A stretch of DNA of 30,924 nucleotides, from assembly GCA_934277945.1 (NCBI GenBank), contig CAKQWA010000016.1, positions 1-30,924 of the forward strand, read 5' to 3'. This DNA comes from an uncultured Alphaproteobacteria bacterium. Its GTDB lineage: Bacteria > Pseudomonadota > Alphaproteobacteria > CAAGCB01 > CAG-977. Position 1 is the first letter of the stretch, and each line of letters begins with the position of its first letter. The translations under genes were made by a program, and so were the position numbers. The notes under the pieces are model-generated. The model did no database searches, was not told where the DNA came from, and saw only the letters and a program-made list of their open reading frames with translations. Of this stretch, positions 1 through 6,563 are shown in pieces.

Positions 1-71
1 CATATTTTGTTAAAGGAACGATACTTTAAAACGACATCCGGAAGCCTTGCCGGACACAAACGGATACTCCT

Positions 72-101
72 TTGACTGAAAACGTTTTTTTGTGATACGA
101 T
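72..101 (+). promoter_or_regulatory. Promoter of the sugar kinase/permease operon with a LacI-type palindrome
   Basis: A -35 box TTGACT (72-77) and a -10 box TACGAT (96-101) lie 18 bp apart, 30 bp before the kinase start. The spacer carries the palindrome AAAACGTTTT (79-88) with a central CG, the form typical of LacI/PurR/RbsR-family operators. A regulator bound there would block RNA polymerase. No LacI-family gene is in the window, so regulation is inferred. Confidence 0.55.
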
Positions 102-131
102 ACCTGAAAATTTTAAAAGACGGAGGGAATC

Positions 132-1016
132 ATGAACGCAAAATCACACAAACCTGTCATTATCGGAATTGGTGAATTGTTGTGGGATATGCTTCCCGAC
201 GGCAAACGGGCGGGCGGCGCTCCCGTCAATTTCGTTTATCACGCCGCCATGCAGGGCGCGCAAGGCTACGCAATCAGCGCGGTCGGCAACGACGCTTCGG
301 GCGATGAAATTCTGGCGGAACTCGACAAAAACGGCATTAAATACTGCGTGGCGCGCAACGAATATCCGACAAGTTACGTTCAGGTTGTTCTGCACGACGG
401 CATTCCCGCTTACGACATTGTCGAAGGCGTCGCGTGGGATCATCTGAAAGTGTCGGACGAAGCCGTCAAGCTGGTCGAACGCGCGGACGCCGTCTGCTTC
501 GGCACGCTGGCTTTGCGTTCGGAGGAATCCCGCCGCGCCGTGAAAGAACTTTTGGCGCACGCGCCCGAAAAGGCTCTGCGCTTCTTCGACGTCAATCTGC
601 GCGGGTCGTACTATTCGCGCGATTTGATTGACGAATTATTGCGTCTTGCAAACGTGTTCAAAGTCAACGACGAAGAAATCGCCGTTTTAAAGGATTTGTT
701 CGGCTTGACGGGCGGCGAGGAGGACGTGTGCCGCGCTTTCATTGAAAAGTACGGCTTGAAATACATGATTTTCACCGCGGGCGAAAAATACAGCGCCGTT
801 TACACGCCGACGGAAAAATCCGTTCTGAAAACGCCGAAAGTGCGGGTGGCGGACACGGTCGGCGCGGGGGATTCTTTCTCCGGCGCGTTCGTTTACGCCG
901 TGCTGACAGGGAAATCCTTAACGCAGGCGCACAAAATCGCCGTCGACACGGCGGCTTTCGTTTCAACGAAATCGGGGGCTTGGCCCGCATACGAAGGAAG
1001 GCTTGACGATGAGTGA
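132..1016 (+). CDS. PfkB-family carbohydrate kinase, probably fructokinase
   Basis: Cytoplasmic sugar kinase of the ribokinase/PfkB family, predicted to phosphorylate a hexose, most likely fructose, with ATP. The 294-residue length is normal. The N-terminal part has the sugar-binding GGAPVNF segment (about residues 28-34). The C-terminal part has the PfkB signature DTVGAGDSFSGAF, whose GAGD aspartate is the catalytic base in this family. The ATG at 132 is preceded by a good ribosome site, GGAGGG. The gene overlaps the following permease by 8 bp, so uptake and phosphorylation of the same sugar are probably coupled. The fructose assignment comes from overall resemblance and the permease neighbour. 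Another hexose, or a ribokinase-like substrate, is possible. Confidence 0.85.
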   Translation: MNAKSHKPVIIGIGELLWDMLPDGKRAGGAPVNFVYHAAMQGAQGYAISAVGNDASGDEILAELDKNGIKYCVARNEYPTSYVQVVLHDGIPAYDIVEGVAWDHLKVSDEAVKLVERADAVCFGTLALRSEESRRAVKELLAHAPEKALRFFDVNLRGSYYSRDLIDELLRLANVFKVNDEEIAVLKDLFGLTGGEEDVCRAFIEKYGLKYMIFTAGEKYSAVYTPTEKSVLKTPKVRVADTVGAGDSFSGAFVYAVLTGKSLTQAHKIAVDTAAFVSTKSGAWPAYEGRLDDE

Positions 1017-2184
1017 TTCCAAAATCGAAAAAACTTCTTTATGGATGCTTTTGCCCGTCATGCTGGCGTTTTTCGCCATGGGCTTCGTCGATTTGGTCGG
1101 CATTGCGGCGAATTACGTCAAAAAGGATTTCGGGCTGTCCGACGTTCTGGCGAATTTCTTTCCGTCGCTGGTCTTTTTCTGGTTCTTCGCCGGCGCGGTG
1201 CCGACGGGGATGCTGATGAACAAAATCGGGCGCAGAAAAACCGTCGCCGCGGGCTTGGCGGCGACTTTGGCGGCTCTGGTCCTGCCGATGATCCGCTACG
1301 ATTTGCCCGTGATGATCGTCGCGTTCAGTCTGTTGGGCATCGGCAACACGCTGTTGCAGGTGTCGCTTAATCCGCTGGTCGCCGGACTGATTAAGCCGGA
1401 ACGCCTGTCCAGCGCGCTGACGTTCGGGCAGTTCGTCAAGGCGATCGCCTCTTTCGTCGCGCCGGTGCTGGCGGCGTGGGGCGCGCTTCATTACGGCAAA
1501 TGGCAGTTGCTGTTTCCCGTTTTCGCCGTTGAAGCGTTCATCGCGTGCGGTTGGCTGATGAAAGAAAAAATTCCCGAGGAGGAAATTACGGGCAAAGCGT
1601 CCACGTTCAAGGAATCTTTTGCTTTGCTGAAAGATCCGGTCGTCGTTTTATGCTTCATCGGCATTATGTGTCACGCGGGCGTCGATATCGGCACGAACGT
1701 TTCCGCGCCGAAAATCCTCATGGAAAAAATCGGGCTGACGCTGGAACAGGCGGGGTACGCCACAAGCGTTTATTTCCTGTTCCGCACCGTCGGCAGTTTC
1801 GCGGGCGGCTTCATTTTGGCGAAAGTCAGCAACAGGGCGTTTTTCGCGTTCAGCGCGCTTTTAATGGCTTGCGGCATGGGGATGCTGGCGTTTTGCGCGG
1901 ATCGCGGCTTGCTGACCGCCGCCGTCGCGCTGGTCGGGTTCGGCAATGCCAACGTTTTTCCGGTCATTTTGGCGCAGGCTCTGCTTCATTTGCCTGCCAA
2001 AAAGAACGAAGTGTCCGGTCTGATGATTATGGGGCTTGTCGGCGGAACGGTTTTCCCGCTGGTCATGGGATACGCTTCGGATGCGGCTCAAACGCAAAAC
2101 GGCGCGGTCGCCGTCATGTGCGTCGGCATTGTCTATCTGCTGTTTTGGGCGGGGCGCAAGGGCAGTTTCGTCAAGTCCGCCTGA
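1009..2184 (+). CDS. MFS sugar permease (FHS/fucose-permease-like)
   Basis: Inner-membrane major facilitator transporter of 391 residues with about 12 hydrophobic segments, resembling the FucP/glucose-galactose proton symporters. The MFS loop between helices 2 and 3 is visible as NKIGRRKTV (about residues 72-80). I take the ATG at 1009 as the start because AGGAAGG lies just upstream. An in-frame TTG two codons earlier is possible but less likely. It overlaps the kinase gene by 8 bp, so the two are translationally coupled, and the kinase suggests a hexose substrate. Its stop codon is only 3 bp from the stop of the convergent sotB-like gene, leaving no room for a terminator between them. Confidence 0.82.
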   Translation: MSDSKIEKTSLWMLLPVMLAFFAMGFVDLVGIAANYVKKDFGLSDVLANFFPSLVFFWFFAGAVPTGMLMNKIGRRKTVAAGLAATLAALVLPMIRYDLPVMIVAFSLLGIGNTLLQVSLNPLVAGLIKPERLSSALTFGQFVKAIASFVAPVLAAWGALHYGKWQLLFPVFAVEAFIACGWLMKEKIPEEEITGKASTFKESFALLKDPVVVLCFIGIMCHAGVDIGTNVSAPKILMEKIGLTLEQAGYATSVYFLFRTVGSFAGGFILAKVSNRAFFAFSALLMACGMGMLAFCADRGLLTAAVALVGFGNANVFPVILAQALLHLPAKKNEVSGLMIMGLVGGTVFPLVMGYASDAAQTQNGAVAVMCVGIVYLLFWAGRKGSFVKSA

Positions 2185-2187
2185 ATG

Positions 2188-3390
2188 TCATGAACGGGCG
2201 GCGTTCGCTTTGCGCGTGACGGCAACGCACGCAAAAGCGGCGGGCAGGGCGATCGCCGCTCCCGCAAAGCCGATGTCCGCAATGGAAAAGCGCGTGCACA
2301 CCGCGCCGCCCAACATCGTTCCCAGCGCGATGCCCATATTGAATATGCCCGAAAAAATCGACATGGCGACGGCGGACGCGCTTCCGTCCGTGCGCTTGAT
2401 GATTTCCGCCTGACACGACACGTTGAACGCCGTGACCGACGTTCCCCAAAAGACGAACAGCAAAACCGCGCTCGGCAGGCTGACGGACGCCGGATACAGC
2501 AAAATCAGCGCGCCGGCGACGCCCGCCACCGTCAAATTTAAAAACCGCAGAGGCTCTTTGTCGTAGTATTTGGAAAACAGTTTGCTTCCCGCCAGTCCGG
2601 ACGCGCCGAAAACCGACAGGGCAATGGTCACCCAATGGTCAGGCAGTTTCGCGGTTTGAAGCAAAAACGGCTCGATGTAACTGTACGCCGTGTAATAGGC
2701 GCACGATATCGCCAAAGTCAGAACGAAAATGCCGGACAAAGCGGGCGTTTCAAACAAAGCCGGCAGTTTGCCGATTGAAAACGGCTTGCCGCCCGCCAGT
2801 TTCGGCGTGACGAAAAACATACACGCCATGACCGCGAAACCGAATATCCCGACGCCGAAAAACGTCATGCGCCAGCCGATGAGCAAGCCGATCATCCGTC
2901 CGAACGGCAAGCCCAAAATCATGGCGATCGACGTGCCCGCGACAATCAGGCTCAACGCGCGCGAATGAAAACGCGCGGACACCAGACGCACCGCCATCGG
3001 CGACGCAATCGACCAAAAAACAGAATGGGCGCACGCCACGCCGATGCGCGCCGCCATCAATCCCGCAAATCCGGTCGATGCCGCGGAAAGAACCTGACTT
3101 GCCGAAAATACGCCCAAAGTCGCCAGCATCAACTTTTTCATTTCCATCCGGCACACCAAAAGCATCAGCGGCAGGGACAACAGCATGACAACCCACGCGT
3201 AAACCGAAATCAGCCTGCCCGCGCCGGCTTCCGTCATTTTAAAGTCCGCCGCAATGTCGGTCAGCAAGCCGATCGGCATAAATTCCGACGTGTTGAAAAT
3301 GAACGCCGCGCAGGTGACGCACATCAGCGGGAGAAACTCTTTGGTGGGCATTTTGCGCCCCGCCGCGCCTGTTTTTTCGTTATCCGTCAT
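2188..3390 (-). CDS. sotB: SotB-like sugar efflux MFS transporter
   Basis: A 400-residue inner-membrane transporter of the DHA1 branch of the MFS. The sequence follows E. coli SotB (sugar efflux transporter B) in several blocks: AAFIFNTSEFMPIGLL near residue 30, SVYAWVVMLLSLPLM in helix 2, ALSLIVAGTSIAMILGLP followed by GWRMTFFGVGI, and YTAYSYIEPF in helix 7. SotB exports arabinose, IPTG-like sugars and some drugs in E. coli; the substrate here is not known. The start at 3390 has only a weak ribosome site, but the family alignment begins shortly after it. It is a single gene with its own promoter (3433-3460). It runs convergent to the sugar permease, so import and export genes sit tail to tail. 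Confidence 0.85.
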   Translation of the reverse strand: MTDNEKTGAAGRKMPTKEFLPLMCVTCAAFIFNTSEFMPIGLLTDIAADFKMTEAGAGRLISVYAWVVMLLSLPLMLLVCRMEMKKLMLATLGVFSASQVLSAASTGFAGLMAARIGVACAHSVFWSIASPMAVRLVSARFHSRALSLIVAGTSIAMILGLPFGRMIGLLIGWRMTFFGVGIFGFAVMACMFFVTPKLAGGKPFSIGKLPALFETPALSGIFVLTLAISCAYYTAYSYIEPFLLQTAKLPDHWVTIALSVFGASGLAGSKLFSKYYDKEPLRFLNLTVAGVAGALILLYPASVSLPSAVLLFVFWGTSVTAFNVSCQAEIIKRTDGSASAVAMSIFSGIFNMGIALGTMLGGAVCTRFSIADIGFAGAAIALPAAFACVAVTRKANAARS

Positions 3391-3432
3391 TTGTTTCGCC
3401 TGTCTGAAAGGGACGTTTGAAAAAGCGAAAGG

Positions 3433-3460
3433 AATATACGCCGGACTTTGAAAAAATCAA
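3433..3460 (-). promoter_or_regulatory. Promoter of the sotB-like gene
   Basis: Read on the minus strand, a -35 box TTGATT (3455-3460) and a -10 box TATATT (3433-3438) are separated by 16 bp, about 40 bp upstream of the start codon. No other gene lies between. Confidence 0.6.
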
Positions 3461-3553
3461 GAGCGTTTTTCGTATAAAACCGCGGCGAAACGCAAAAAAA
3501 CGCCGCTTGCCGCAATCGGAAGCGATTGACAGACGAACGCGGCGCGCTCTTGA

Positions 3554-3658
3554 CGCAAAAAGATAAACCCGCCGCGCAAAAAGCAACTTCCGCCGTCCTC
3601 AAAGTAACTCTTGTCGCACTCAAAGCACTCCTTGTTGCGCAAAAAATAAACCCCGTCG
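3554..3658. repeat. Degenerate 18-22-bp tandem repeats in a 329-bp gene-free stretch
   Basis: The interval 3391-3719 has no convincing gene. Its right part is built from about five imperfect units, starting near 3554, 3575, 3597, 3615 and 3637. They vary on the theme CGCAAAAAG-(A/T/C-rich)-CCGCCG with a period near 21 bp. The last unit merges with the terminator of the gene at 3720-4703. No function is known to me. The other features seen in the interval are the sotB promoter and that terminator. Confidence 0.5.
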
Positions 3659-3669
3659 CAACGGCGGGG
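3641..3669 (-). terminator. Terminator of the 3720-4703 gene
   Basis: On the minus strand an 8-bp GC-rich stem (3662-3669 with 3651-3658, one G-U pair, 3-nt loop) is followed by a T-rich tract (3641-3650), about 50 bp after the stop codon. Confidence 0.75.
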
Positions 3670-3719
3670 CTTGTCTTTGTCTTTAAAATGTGAACCGTCG
3701 GAAAACGGCAAACGTGAAA

Positions 3720-4703
3720 TCAGCGTCCCTGCGCGGCTTTCGCTTTCAACAGCGCGACGGGATTTTTCGCGGGTTTCTTCACTTCGTAGCACATTCCCGC
3801 AAAATTGCCGTGAAGCATCGTCGGGAACTGGCGCACAGGCAGATCCTTGTAACTTTCGTCGGGAGCGCGCATCGTCGCCCGTTCGCGCAAAGCGAAAAAT
3901 TTGTCGGCGACCGCTTTCGTGCCCTGTGCGATGTCGATGAATTTCTTTTCCGTTTCCAATTTTTCCGGATTTTGCAGGTAACAGCCGTCGGGCGTCGTGC
4001 AAATCAGTTCCGCCGCTTCTTTCGCCGACACGGGAACGTCGTAGGTGCTGTCGATCATGGTTTGAGGATGTTTCAGGGCGGCGCGCATATGCCCGATGAT
4101 GTAACTGTCCTCGTACGATTCTTTAACGGGCAAATCGTCGTACCATTTGTCAAACGCCAGATTCAGCACTTCTTTATTGTCTTTGCCCTCGTCGAAAGCC
4201 TGACGCACGGCGGGCGACGCTTCGGAGCGCAAACCGCGCTGTTTCAATCCGTTGCGTTCGGCTTCCAAAACCGCCAAGGTCGCCATGGCGCACGCGTCCG
4301 CTTCCATGGCGCGAAATTCAATGATTTCGGATTTCAAATTCAAGCGTCCGAAGTCCGTTTCGACGCCGTCTAAAAACTGTCCGGCGTGGCGCGATTCATG
4401 AACAATCGTGTTCATCAGGTCGCCGTCGCGGAACATCGGGTTCATGACCAGCCGCTTGCCTTCGGGATTGGCGAAACCGTAGCATCCCGACTGAATTTCA
4501 AAGGACATCGAATAGCCGGCGTCGGCGGCTTTCTGCAACACCGCGCGCCCCGTTTCCGAATGGGAGGCGATTTTGTTGACCATGGAAATCAAGCGGCGTT
4601 TTTCCTGCTCCGTGCCTTTGTAATCAAAGTTGATCAGCGGCTTTTCTTCCGCATAGTTTCCGCGCAGAAGTTTAGAGGAAAACGCTTGTGAAAGAGCGGA
4701 CAT
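3720..4703 (-). CDS. Putative HExRH zinc metallopeptidase, DUF6782-like (paralogue A)
   Basis: A 327-residue protein without signal peptide or membrane segment. It has a zincin-type HESRH motif (H102, E103, H106), followed about 30 residues later by MEADA with E134 as the likely third zinc ligand, as in gluzincins. It resembles the putative metallopeptidase family DUF6782, recalled from memory. The genes at 5436-6413 and 6564-7610 are paralogues; the region after the active site shares KFFALRE and SYK(D/E)L with the first of these. The last residues, PVALLKAKAAQGR, form a basic tail similar to tails on the paralogues and on the HNH protein at 8754. The start at 4703 has AGGGAG upstream. The gene has its own promoter (4741-4769) and terminator. 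Substrate and location are unknown; proteolysis is inferred from the motif alone. Confidence 0.75.
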   Translation of the reverse strand: MSALSQAFSSKLLRGNYAEEKPLINFDYKGTEQEKRRLISMVNKIASHSETGRAVLQKAADAGYSMSFEIQSGCYGFANPEGKRLVMNPMFRDGDLMNTIVHESRHAGQFLDGVETDFGRLNLKSEIIEFRAMEADACAMATLAVLEAERNGLKQRGLRSEASPAVRQAFDEGKDNKEVLNLAFDKWYDDLPVKESYEDSYIIGHMRAALKHPQTMIDSTYDVPVSAKEAAELICTTPDGCYLQNPEKLETEKKFIDIAQGTKAVADKFFALRERATMRAPDESYKDLPVRQFPTMLHGNFAGMCYEVKKPAKNPVALLKAKAAQGR

Positions 4704-4740
4704 GGCAACATCTCCCTGTCAAAAAGTGGACTTATTGACA

Positions 4741-4769
4741 AAAATATCAGGAAATTCGGAAAAACGCAA
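4741..4769 (-). promoter_or_regulatory. Promoter of the 3720-4703 metallopeptidase gene
   Basis: On the minus strand TTGCGT (4764-4769) and TATTTT (4741-4746) are 17 bp apart, 38 bp before the start codon. The -10 box lies in a 13-bp string (4735-4747) that recurs exactly at the promoter of the HNH gene (8703-8715). A dyad TGTCAA-N12-TTGACA (4717-4740) covers the likely start of the transcript. Confidence 0.5.
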
Positions 4770-4801
4770 GCGGATATCGCGCGCTTTTTTAAAAAAATGT
4801 C

Positions 4802-4830
4802 TTGAAATCCGGAATTTTTTACGCATAATA
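4802..4830 (+). promoter_or_regulatory. Promoter of rpsU
   Basis: TTGAAA (4802-4807) and CATAAT (4824-4829) have a 16-bp spacer. This predicts a transcript start near 4836 and hence a leader of about 155 nt before rpsU. Confidence 0.55.
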
Positions 4831-4835
4831 AGGAC

Positions 4836-4990
4836 AAGTTTTAACACGCTTTTTCTTGTAAAGGAGGGATGCCGTCTTAAAACGGTCGGTTTTCCGCCGT
4901 TTTTTTGCTGTCAAAGGACAGCGGTTCAACAACAATAACGGTTCGATGCGAATCGAACTCTCTTTTACATTTTAAGAAAGGATTATCACT
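4836..4990 (+). promoter_or_regulatory. Structured rpsU 5' leader with terminator-like hairpin (candidate cis-regulator)
   Basis: The leader holds, in order: a perfect Shine-Dalgarno-like string AAGGAGGG (4861-4868) far from any gene start; a hairpin ACGGT/GCCGT (4882-4886 with 4896-4900) followed at once by TTTTTT, like an intrinsic terminator; a 6-bp hairpin GCTGTC-AAAG-GACAGC (4907-4922); and a 7-bp hairpin closed by a GCGA (GNRA) loop (4941-4958). The arrangement suggests attenuation or autoregulation of ribosomal protein S21. No named RNA family is claimed. Confidence 0.45.
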
Positions 4991-5197
4991 ATGGTACAGG
5001 TTGTCGTCAGAGACAATAACGTTGATCAGGCTTTGAAAGCGTTGAAAAAGAAAATGCAGCGCGAAGGCGTTTTTCGTGAAATGAAGTTGCGCCGCAACTA
5101 CGAAAAGCCGTCCGAAAAGAAAGCGCGCGAAAAGGCGGAAGCCGTGCGCCGCGCTCGCAAACTGGAACGCAAACGCATTGAACGCGACGGTTTCTAA
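4991..5197 (+). CDS. rpsU: 30S ribosomal protein bS21
   Basis: Small basic 30S subunit protein of 68 residues, normal for alphaproteobacterial bS21. It is recognised by the N-terminal MVQVVVRDNNVDQALKALK, the central REMKLRRNYEKPSEKK and the basic tail. S21 sits near the anti-Shine-Dalgarno end of 16S rRNA and takes part in initiation. The start has AAAGGA upstream. The gene is a single transcription unit with its own promoter, a long structured leader and a strong terminator, and it sits between two copies of the HExRH family. Confidence 0.97.
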   Translation: MVQVVVRDNNVDQALKALKKKMQREGVFREMKLRRNYEKPSEKKAREKAEAVRRARKLERKRIERDGF

Positions 5198-5205
5198 AAA
5201 ATTTT

Positions 5206-5235
5206 CCCCCGACGTCAAAATCGGGGGATTTTTTT
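5206..5235 (+). terminator. Terminator of rpsU
   Basis: The stem CCCCCGA (5206-5212) pairs with TCGGGGG (5221-5227) across an 8-nt loop and is followed by an A and a run of T. It begins 9 bp after the rpsU stop codon. Confidence 0.9.
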
Positions 5236-5377
5236 GTCCGAAACGGCGAAAATCGGCGCGACAGAAAACAAGGGCGACGGCAATCCTGCAATCTTGCCGC
5301 TTAAAGTGTTGGCGCTTTCTTTGATGTCGCGCCGCCGCAAGCCGTTCAAAACGCTCCGATCCGTAAAGGTCAATCCG

Positions 5378-5407
5378 CAAAAAAGAACCCCGCAATTTCT
5401 TGCGGGG
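5378..5407 (-). terminator. Terminator of the 5436-6413 gene
   Basis: On the minus strand CCCCGCA (5401-5407) pairs with TGCGGGG (5388-5394) across a 6-nt loop, followed by TTCTTTTTTT (5378-5387). It lies 29 bp after the stop codon. The stretch 5236-5377 between the two facing terminators shows nothing else. Confidence 0.85.
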
Positions 5408-5435
5408 CGCGTGAAGGCACAAATCAAAAGGGGAA

Positions 5436-6413
5436 TCAGCGTCCGCCTCTTTTTTGCGCAAGGTTTTGCAAAAAGGACAAATCGGAAGACGGTTTGGTCT
5501 TTTTCGCTTTTTTAACGTGTTCGTGCGTTCCCAATTCCTTATAGGACGTGTCGGGCTTCATGCCCGTGCGCATTTCGCGCAGAGCAAAGAATTTGTCGAA
5601 CGTTTTGACTGTTTTGGGGCTTAAATCGGCGTATTTGCCGCTTTCCAAATCCTGCGGCGTTTTGAAATATCCGCCCAAGCAGGCTTTTTTCACCACCAGC
5701 GCGGACGACATTTCTCGGTCGCATTGCCAGACGTCCATATCTCCCGTGAACATGGACGCGTTCATCGGGTCGGTATAGTAGCCCGTTTCATAAACGGTTT
5801 TCATGCGGTCGCTGTCGTACCAGCCGCGAAACGCGCTTTCCTGCAACTGTTCGCGCGTGGCGTCCGGATTGTTCGTCAGCGTGTCGCGCACGGCTTTGAC
5901 GACTTCGGGACGTTTGCTTTCAAAGCCCTCGAACGCTTTCGTGTCGCCGGCTTTCGCCAAATCCAGCACCGCCATGCACGCGGCGGAATCCGCGTCCGCT
6001 TCCATTGCGCGATCCAGCATGACGGCTGATTTCATGTCCAGCATACCCGTGTCGTATTTGTCGCATCCGTTCGCAAACTGGCAGATGTGACGGCTTTCGT
6101 GCACCAAAGTCGACGTCAGCACGTCGTCCGCGTACGTCGGATTCAGCGCAATGCGCCAATCGGGATTGTTTTCGTCGCCGCAGGACGCGTATCCGACGGA
6201 ATCCTGTTCGGCGGACAAAACCAATTTGCAATGCTGCGCCGCCTGCGTCAGCACGTCCGTGCCGGTCGGCGAATTTTCGGCAATGCGGTTAATCAGCGCG
6301 ATCATGCGCCGGCGGTCGTTTTCATCGCCCTCGATTTCAAACGGGATTTTTGCCTGAACGTCGGGATACTGCTGTGCCGCGCTTCCCGAAAACAGATTGC
6401 CTAAAAAGGACAT
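5436..6413 (-). CDS. Putative HExRH zinc metallopeptidase, DUF6782-like (paralogue B)
   Basis: A 325-residue paralogue of the proteins at 3720-4703 and 6564-7610. The zinc motif is HESRH (H105, E106, H109), with E138 of MEADAD as the likely third ligand. The C-terminal third keeps KFFALRE and SYKEL like paralogue A. A lysine-rich linker then leads to the tail LSFLQNLAQKRGGR, close to LAQKMRTR in the HNH protein and VAQNRSRS in paralogue C. I start at 6413 because GGGGAG precedes that ATG and the predicted -10 box (6447-6452) lies between it and any upstream in-frame ATG. Those extra 32 residues would therefore not be transcribed. It has no signal peptide, so any export would need a C-terminal or other signal. 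It is divergently transcribed from paralogue C. Confidence 0.75.
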   Translation of the reverse strand: MSFLGNLFSGSAAQQYPDVQAKIPFEIEGDENDRRRMIALINRIAENSPTGTDVLTQAAQHCKLVLSAEQDSVGYASCGDENNPDWRIALNPTYADDVLTSTLVHESRHICQFANGCDKYDTGMLDMKSAVMLDRAMEADADSAACMAVLDLAKAGDTKAFEGFESKRPEVVKAVRDTLTNNPDATREQLQESAFRGWYDSDRMKTVYETGYYTDPMNASMFTGDMDVWQCDREMSSALVVKKACLGGYFKTPQDLESGKYADLSPKTVKTFDKFFALREMRTGMKPDTSYKELGTHEHVKKAKKTKPSSDLSFLQNLAQKRGGR

Positions 6414-6446
6414 AATCGACTCCCCATACAAATGACGCTTTATCTT

Positions 6447-6475
6447 TTTGTAGCGAAAACGGGAACGTCTGTCAA
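6447..6475 (-). promoter_or_regulatory. Promoter of the 5436-6413 gene
   Basis: On the minus strand a consensus -35 box TTGACA (6470-6475), a 17-bp spacer and the -10 box TACAAA (6447-6452), 33 bp before the start codon. Confidence 0.7.
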
Positions 6476-6477
6476 TC

Positions 6478-6499
6478 TTTTTGTCCAAAAAGACAAAAA
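6478..6499. promoter_or_regulatory. Candidate operator between the divergent metallopeptidase promoters
   Basis: A perfect 8-bp inverted repeat TTTTTGTC-N6-GACAAAAA lies exactly between the two -35 boxes of the divergent genes. A regulator here could control both. A matching dyad TTTTGTC-N8-GACAAAA occurs at 17697-17718 before another unknown gene. Confidence 0.45.
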
Positions 6500-6528
6500 T
6501 TGTGGACAAATCGCCGCCGCCGTGTTAT
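6500..6528 (+). promoter_or_regulatory. Promoter of the 6564-7610 gene
   Basis: TTGTGG (6500-6505), a 17-bp spacer and TGTTAT (6523-6528), 35 bp before the ATG at 6564. Confidence 0.5.
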
Positions 6529-6563
6529 TTTCATAAAAAATGAAAACTGCACAAGGGGGCGAA

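Noticed and set aside
4868..4879. Three-codon leader ORF after AAGGAGGG in the rpsU leader
   Set aside because: The ATG directly abuts the Shine-Dalgarno string, too close for normal initiation. Kept only as part of the leader description.
4940..4958. tRNA T-arm-like string GGTTCGA in the rpsU leader
   Set aside because: It folds as a simple GNRA hairpin. No acceptor, D or anticodon arm is found around it.
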